DNA of 43,752 nt from ARK-14 sp002899805 (GTDB lineage Archaea > Thermoproteota > Thermoprotei_A > Sulfolobales > Fervidicoccaceae), in assembly GCA_039793985.1 (NCBI GenBank), contig JBAMMC010000021.1, positions 1 to 43,752 of the forward strand, given 5' to 3'. Positions 39,773 through 43,752 of the stretch are shown in pieces. Each line of letters begins with the position of its first letter. The stretch's first letter is position 1. A model generated the notes under the pieces. That model was not told the origin of the DNA. It saw only the letters and a program-made list of their open reading frames with translations, and did not search any database. The position numbers were made by a program, and so were the translations under genes.

Positions 39773-40361
39773 AGAAGAAAGGAGAATCGTAGAGAAAATT
39801 GAGAATATCGCAAGAAAACTCTATCCCCCATTTGGTACCCATGGATGGGATCACGTGCAGAGGGTCTGCAACTTATCTATCGAGATAGCAGAGAAGGAAA
39901 AAGAAGCCATCGAGGAATTCCCCCTATTGCTTTCCTGCCTTCTCCACGATATAGCGAGGGTGAAAGAAGGAGGAGATCATGCGCTTGAAAGTTCCAAAGT
40001 AGCGAAAGAATTACTCATCTGTCTCAATGTAAAAGATGAGGTAATTGGCAAGGTCGTAGATGCAGTTTCTTCCCACAGCTACTCAGCTGGAAGGATCCCC
40101 ACAACTCCAGAAGGAAGGGTGCTCAGCGATGCCGATAAGATTGATGCACTCGGAGCAATAGGGGTAGCGAGAGTATTTGAATACTCTGGTGCCAATGGAA
40201 GGTCTCTCGATGAGAGCATCGCACATTTCAGAGATAAAATCCTCAAGTTGCCAGAACTCATGCTGACGGAGGAAGGGAGGAAGATCGCCAGAGAGAGGGC
40301 GCTCTTCGTCGAAGAGTTCCTCAGGAAACTTGAAGCAGAGATCAGAGAAACAGCGAAATGA
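39753..40361 (+). CDS. HD-domain phosphohydrolase
   Basis: 202 aa. Metal ligands: H34 in HGWDHVQRV, H65-D66 in CLLHDIARV, H76 in GGDHALESSKVAKELL, and a later Asp in LSDADKIDALGAIG. This is the YedJ-like HD hydrolase group acting on nucleotides or other phosphoesters. GGTGTGAA precedes ATG 39753. It follows YjbQ in the same transcript; substrate unknown. Confidence 0.9.
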   Translation: MIERMSEEERRIVEKIENIARKLYPPFGTHGWDHVQRVCNLSIEIAEKEKEAIEEFPLLLSCLLHDIARVKEGGDHALESSKVAKELLICLNVKDEVIGKVVDAVSSHSYSAGRIPTTPEGRVLSDADKIDALGAIGVARVFEYSGANGRSLDESIAHFRDKILKLPELMLTEEGRKIARERALFVEEFLRKLEAEIRETAK

Positions 40362-40439
40362 GTTGACCTGCTGTCTAGGTCTTTTGAAAATAGCAAATGC
40401 TATAAGATAGCAAACGAAAATAGAGTTAGGTGATTGTCT

Positions 40440-41162
40440 GTGGGCGGGAAGAAAGCGATCATAATAGGAGTAGGTACAGGTATGGGAAGGTCTATAGCGC
40501 TTTCTCTAGCTTCTAGGGGTTGGTCTCTTGCCCTTCTCTCGAGAGATCTCGAAAAGCTGAAGAGAATATGCCAGGAAGCAGGTGAGAAGGGAATCGAGTG
40601 CCATGCAATTAGGGCGGATGCTGCGGAAGAATCTTCTCTTTTGAGTTCGCTCAGGGAAGCAAAGAAGAAATTAGGAAGAGTAGATGCGCTTGTATACAAT
40701 GCAGGGGGGTTTTTCTCTCTGGATCCAATAGATAACCTTGGAGTAGAAATGCTCGACAATGCATATTCGCTTCACGTGAGGGGGCTATTCATATCAGTAA
40801 AGGAGGTACTCGAAGAACTCAAGAACTCGAGAGGATCCGTCGTAGTCATTGTCGCTTCGCCCTCAACTATCGTTGCCGGTAACGCTGCATATGCTGCTAC
40901 AAAGGGAGCACAACTCTGGCTCGTTAAGAGGCTGGCAAAGGAAATGCTGAGCTTCGGAATAAGGGTGAACAGCGTTTCACCCGGGCCAACATCCCACGAC
41001 CCATCTTCCCCCTCTGATCTAAAGGTCAGGCTAGGTGTCGCAGAACCGATGCCCTCCTGGGACGTTGGAGAAGCGGTGTCCTTCCTCCTCAGTGATTCAT
41101 CTCCAAGGATAACGGGAGAGAACCTGATAATGGACGGAGGTCTAAGCATTCCATCCGATTGA
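40440..41162 (+). CDS. Short-chain dehydrogenase/reductase (classical SDR)
   Basis: 240 aa from GTG 40440, 6 bases after AGGTGA (TTG 40434 abuts it). Cofactor motif IGVGTGMGRSIA, NAG motif in YNAGG, catalytic Ser in VASPST and YAATK (YxxxK), C-terminal GENLIMDGG. It resembles the FabG-like oxidoreductases that use NAD(P)H; substrate unknown. Its stop overlaps the frame of the RpiB fusion gene, implying an operon. CTATAAG near 40400 may be a promoter. Confidence 0.93.
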   Translation: MGGKKAIIIGVGTGMGRSIALSLASRGWSLALLSRDLEKLKRICQEAGEKGIECHAIRADAAEESSLLSSLREAKKKLGRVDALVYNAGGFFSLDPIDNLGVEMLDNAYSLHVRGLFISVKEVLEELKNSRGSVVVIVASPSTIVAGNAAYAATKGAQLWLVKRLAKEMLSFGIRVNSVSPGPTSHDPSSPSDLKVRLGVAEPMPSWDVGEAVSFLLSDSSPRITGENLIMDGGLSIPSD

Positions 41163-41173
41163 GGGAATTTGCG

Positions 41174-42190
41174 ATGCCTCTGGGGAAGAGAGTAGCTATT
41201 GGGTCAGATGATTTGTACACCGCTGCATCAATGGCAAAGCAGTATCTCGAATCTTTGGGCTATGAGATTTATCCCGTTGGTTCATTGAAGACAGGAAAGC
41301 CAGAACCATGGCCCGAAGTTGGAAGGGAAGTGGGGCTTTTAGTTTCGACGGGAAAGGTGGATTGGGGTATAGTAGTGTGCTATACAGGGACCGGGGTCTC
41401 AATAGCAGCTAACAAAGTTAAAGGAGTTAGGGCAGCTCTATGCAATGACCCAGAAACAGCGAGGGGAGCGAGGCTCTGGAACGACGCTAATATACTGGCA
41501 ATGAGCGGTAGGCTCGTAAGCGACATACTTGCAAAGGAGATTCTGAAAGCATGGATCTCGGTCGAAGGACCTGAGGAGAGCGAGAGAGAGAACATAGCCA
41601 AAATATTGAAGTTCGAAGCGGACGTGAAAGGTAGAACAGCCGTTTTGGTCATAGATATGCTCAAAGAGTTTGTTACCGGCAGGCTTGGCAGCGAGAGGGC
41701 AAGGAGAATTGTCTCTCCTCTTTCGGAGTTCTTGGAAAAAGCGAGGGAGGCTGGTGCCTTCATAATATATGTGAAGGATTCTCATTTACCGAGAATAGAC
41801 TTCGAGTTGAGAAAATGGGGAGATCATGCTATTAAGGGTAGCGAAGATGCTGAGATCGTGAGAGAGCTTTCCCCGAAGGAGGGGGATTATGTTATAGAGA
41901 AGAGGAGGTATTCTGCCTTCTTCATGACCGACCTCGATCTTCTGCTCAGAGAGCTTGGAGTCGACACCCTCATTTTGACTGGTGTGAGTACTGATATATG
42001 TGTCATGCACACTGCGGCAGATGCCTTCTACAGAGGATATAGGATAATCGTCCCCAGGGATTTGGTTGAGTCAATGAGCGAAGAGGGACAGGAGAAGGGG
42101 CTCAAAGCCATGAAAGAGCTCTATGGAGCTGAAATTGTTACTTCTTCAGAGGCTTTGAATATAATCAAAGGGAGGAACTCCCAAGCTTAA
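41174..42190 (+). CDS. RpiB-like isomerase fused to isochorismatase/nicotinamidase-like hydrolase
   Basis: 338 aa from ATG 41174 (GAGGGAAT at 41161-41168; the frame opens at TTG 41159). Residues ~5-150 are RpiB/LacAB: GSDDLYTA, Cys69 in CYTGTGVSIAANKVKGVRAAL, and ARLWNDANILAMSGR. Residues ~155-335 are a cysteine hydrolase with the triad Asp161 (VIDMLKEF), Lys243 (IEKRRYSAF) and Cys276 (STDICVMHTA). RpiB enzymes isomerise ribose-5-P and ribulose-5-P; the second domain cleaves nicotinamide or similar amides. No frameshift separates the halves, so this is a real fusion. The 3' end overlaps the convergent gene by 26 bases. Confidence 0.9.
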   Translation: MPLGKRVAIGSDDLYTAASMAKQYLESLGYEIYPVGSLKTGKPEPWPEVGREVGLLVSTGKVDWGIVVCYTGTGVSIAANKVKGVRAALCNDPETARGARLWNDANILAMSGRLVSDILAKEILKAWISVEGPEESERENIAKILKFEADVKGRTAVLVIDMLKEFVTGRLGSERARRIVSPLSEFLEKAREAGAFIIYVKDSHLPRIDFELRKWGDHAIKGSEDAEIVRELSPKEGDYVIEKRRYSAFFMTDLDLLLRELGVDTLILTGVSTDICVMHTAADAFYRGYRIIVPRDLVESMSEEGQEKGLKAMKELYGAEIVTSSEALNIIKGRNSQA

Positions 42191-42668
42191 TTATAGAAAT
42201 CTCTCCTCTCTCTTCCACCTCTAGTCCCAACCCCTTCGCGATACTTATGACTAACTTTCTGAGCTTTGAACCATTTCCTCTGACCGGTGGTAGAAGGAGA
42301 GAGCTATCTCTGGGAAAAGCGATCTTCAGGCTTAGAGCATATCTCTCGAAAACCTCTCTCGGATTTGGAGATATCTCTGATAAGGCCCTACCAACATTGA
42401 TCCCGATTTCTTCAATTTCTTTTTCTTGGAGTTCATCGAGAAAGATAGCGGAGGGAATGAAAACGAACCCAAGCTTCTTGAGAACTTCATAGTCCATCGC
42501 TTCCTTTATTAGATTCGGAGGGTACATTCCAGCCTTCTCTGCTTGGATAGCAGAAGAAAAAATCGTCCTCACATATCCCGCGAGAGTCATACCTCTTTCT
42601 TTGGCGAACTTGGAAAGCTCATCTACTAGCTCTGTCTCAATAGCGACGGTCTTTCTGTTCCTACTCAT
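42165..42668 (-). CDS. Predicted ribbon-helix-helix regulator, paralogue B
   Basis: 167 aa. N-terminal NRKTVAIETELVDELSKFAKERGMTLAGYVRTIF (4-37) has the RHH strand-helix-helix pattern. The second domain includes DYEVLKKLGFVFIPS and IEEIGINVGRAL, and ends LVISIAKGLGLEVEERGEISIIKL. The same layout is seen in paralogues A and C. Its ATG overlaps the stop of paralogue C by 8 bases, so the two are cotranslated and may heterodimerise. Unknown targets. Confidence 0.65.
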   Translation of the reverse strand: MSRNRKTVAIETELVDELSKFAKERGMTLAGYVRTIFSSAIQAEKAGMYPPNLIKEAMDYEVLKKLGFVFIPSAIFLDELQEKEIEEIGINVGRALSEISPNPREVFERYALSLKIAFPRDSSLLLPPVRGNGSKLRKLVISIAKGLGLEVEERGEISIIKLGSSSL

Positions 42669-43245
42669 AGAAACCAGCCATCCTGAAGACTACGAGCGAA
42701 CTCTTCCTCTCCTTGTCCAAAATTTTTAAACCGTATCCTTTGGCTAGTCCTTCAACTATCTTCTCAGTGAAATCTAAAAGTGGATCCTGAGAGTCCTGAA
42801 AAGATATTATGACCTTGTAAATTCCTCCCTTTTCCTCCGCGATATCTAGGTTCGCGGAAGGGATCCATATAGAGAGGGCATTCTTCACTTCGTTGAGGGA
42901 TGATCCTCTCTTCACTTTAGCCAGCTCTCCGTACCAAGAGGACATCCTATAGAGTTCTTCCATCATCTCCTTCTTTCTCGAATCATCAACATCCCCTAAT
43001 ACCCTCTTCACTAGTTCCCAGGGCATGACTATTCCTCCTAACCTCAAGATGTCGTCGAGGGAATCCGCGTAGGCTATTGCGCTTGATATCTCCGGCTTAT
43101 ACTTCATTATTCTCAACACGTCTCTCAATACATTCTCGATAAGGATTGTGAAGGGTATTCCTATCTTCTCTCCTACGGTCATCGCATCCATGATGACATC
43201 TTCAGAAATAGCGAGGAATCTCCTCCTGCTCCCTTTCTCAGACAT
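42661..43245 (-). CDS. Predicted ribbon-helix-helix regulator, paralogue C
   Basis: 194 aa. SRRRFLAISEDVIMDAMTVGEKIGIPFTILIENVLRDVL is the RHH-like N-terminus. The central part (DSLDDILRLGGIVMPWELVKRVL) matches the LKxxGF region of the paralogues. The C-terminus IVEGLAKGYGLKILDKERKSSLVVFRM matches their GLxLxxxxGxxxI end. First gene of a two-gene leftward unit. AATAAAAG near 43264-43271 lies about 22-25 bases upstream of ATG 43245 and there is no ribosome binding site, so the transcript is probably leaderless. Confidence 0.62.
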   Translation of the reverse strand: MSEKGSRRRFLAISEDVIMDAMTVGEKIGIPFTILIENVLRDVLRIMKYKPEISSAIAYADSLDDILRLGGIVMPWELVKRVLGDVDDSRKKEMMEELYRMSSWYGELAKVKRGSSLNEVKNALSIWIPSANLDIAEEKGGIYKVIISFQDSQDPLLDFTEKIVEGLAKGYGLKILDKERKSSLVVFRMAGFYE

Positions 43246-43752
43246 GAGGATCAGCTTTTCTAACTTTTATTTCTTCAGCCTAAAAACCTTTCCGATTGAC
43301 TTCCTCCCTGTTCTAAGAGATCTATAGCTCTTCTAGAAAAGATCACGGATTCACATCAATCATTCGGGGTAATTTCTTCGCATTCTGAGCGGCTAAGAAT
43401 TGTCTTTAAGCCTTCTTCCTAAGATGGTTAGCTCGGGGCACATCTTCAATCCAGCCATTGAAGTTCGCGGCCATTCATCACTCACCATTCAAACACCCAA
43501 ACATAAGATATGGGAAGCATAGAAAAAATAGCTCTATTCGCTGTAGGTTTATCCATATCATTCAAGGCAAGGCCTTCAGATGTAAACTCGATGTATTACC
43601 AGAGAAAGGGTTATTCATATCAAGATTGAACTTAAATAGAAAAGAAAATGTCGTTCAATTGGAAAATAGTAGCATTAAACTTTTATACACTGAGAATAAA
43701 AAAGAAATCGATATAAAAAAAGGTGAATTTCATTTTGACTGGAGAAAATAAA
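43246..43752. other. 507-base gap with no convincing gene
   Basis: Apart from the paralogue C promoter I see no firm gene. A rightward frame from 43458 to 43751 (97 aa) lacks a ribosome binding site and recognisable domain. An alternative 39-codon frame from ATG 43510 to 43629 (MGSIEKIALF...) has a hydrophobic N-terminus but no start signals either. The composition shifts to more A/T toward the window end. It may be spacer or the decayed start of something beyond the window. Confidence 0.4.

Noticed and set aside
1..43752. CRISPR arrays, insertion sequences, attachment sites or tRNA/rRNA genes
   Set aside because: No regularly spaced repeats, transposase ORFs, tRNA signatures or rRNA segments were seen anywhere in the window.

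Overview
The window looks like a chromosome segment of a thermophilic crenarchaeon (Thermoprotei). The evidence is the archaeal S10-spc-type ribosomal protein super-operon with archaeal-only members (S4e, L32e, L19e, L34e, L14e, Rnp1), purine-rich codon use with mostly AGA/AGG arginine codons, GGTGA/GAGGTG ribosome binding sites, TATA-box promoters, many TTG/GTG starts, and a cbf5 gene interrupted by a 20-nt bulge-helix-bulge intron, a crenarchaeal trait. I cannot name the genus; Fervidicoccales, Desulfurococcales or Acidilobales-like lineages all fit.

Layout. (1) 130-4860: a three-gene 2-oxoacid:ferredoxin oxidoreductase operon (gamma-delta fusion, alpha, beta) followed by an OFA-family MFS transporter. 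Active-site residues and the transporter's charged residues match, in identity and spacing, what I recall for oxalate oxidoreductase and the oxalate:formate antiporter OxlT. I read this as an archaeal oxalate uptake and oxidation module. (2) 4900-9470: an unusual NAD-dependent epimerase lacking the catalytic Tyr, an Lhr-type helicase and a hexapeptide acyltransferase. (3) 9686-11171: a small lysine-rich ORF, a SPOUT RNA methyltransferase and RidA. (4) 11200-30655: the ribosomal super-operon L3-L4-L23-L2 // S19-L22-S3-L29-Rnp1-S17-L14-L24-S4e-L5-S14-S8-L6-L32e-L19e-L18-S5-L30-L15-SecY-Adk-L34e-Cmk-L14e-Cbf5. Between L2 and S19 it is split by an unknown 84-aa gene plus a MoxR ATPase/VWA protein pair, and S19 restarts behind its own promoter and a perfect palindrome.

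(5) 30694-36717: a bifunctional phosphoglucose/phosphomannose isomerase, a two-TM unknown, a gene-free interval that can fold into a four-way-junction RNA, a PAS-like ORF coupled to a degenerate aminotransferase-fold protein, then PAP2 phosphatase, lipid flippase and CTP-dependent dolichol kinase-like genes that together suggest dolichyl-phosphate recycling and glycan export. (6) 36850-43245: a redox/nucleotide neighbourhood of metallo-beta-lactamase hydrolase, iron-sulfur flavoprotein, Nudix hydrolase, YjbQ, HD hydrolase, SDR and a RpiB-nicotinamidase-like fusion, bracketed by three divergent paralogues of an apparently undescribed N-terminal ribbon-helix-helix protein family. (7) 43246-43752: no convincing gene.

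Several starts were moved downstream of the longest ORF because the only good ribosome binding site lies just before an internal start (S17, L6, L19e, S5, L15, Adk, Cmk, L14e, Cbf5, YjbQ, SDR, RpiB fusion, iron-sulfur flavoprotein, dolichol kinase). Functional calls come from motif reading by eye; no database search was run.
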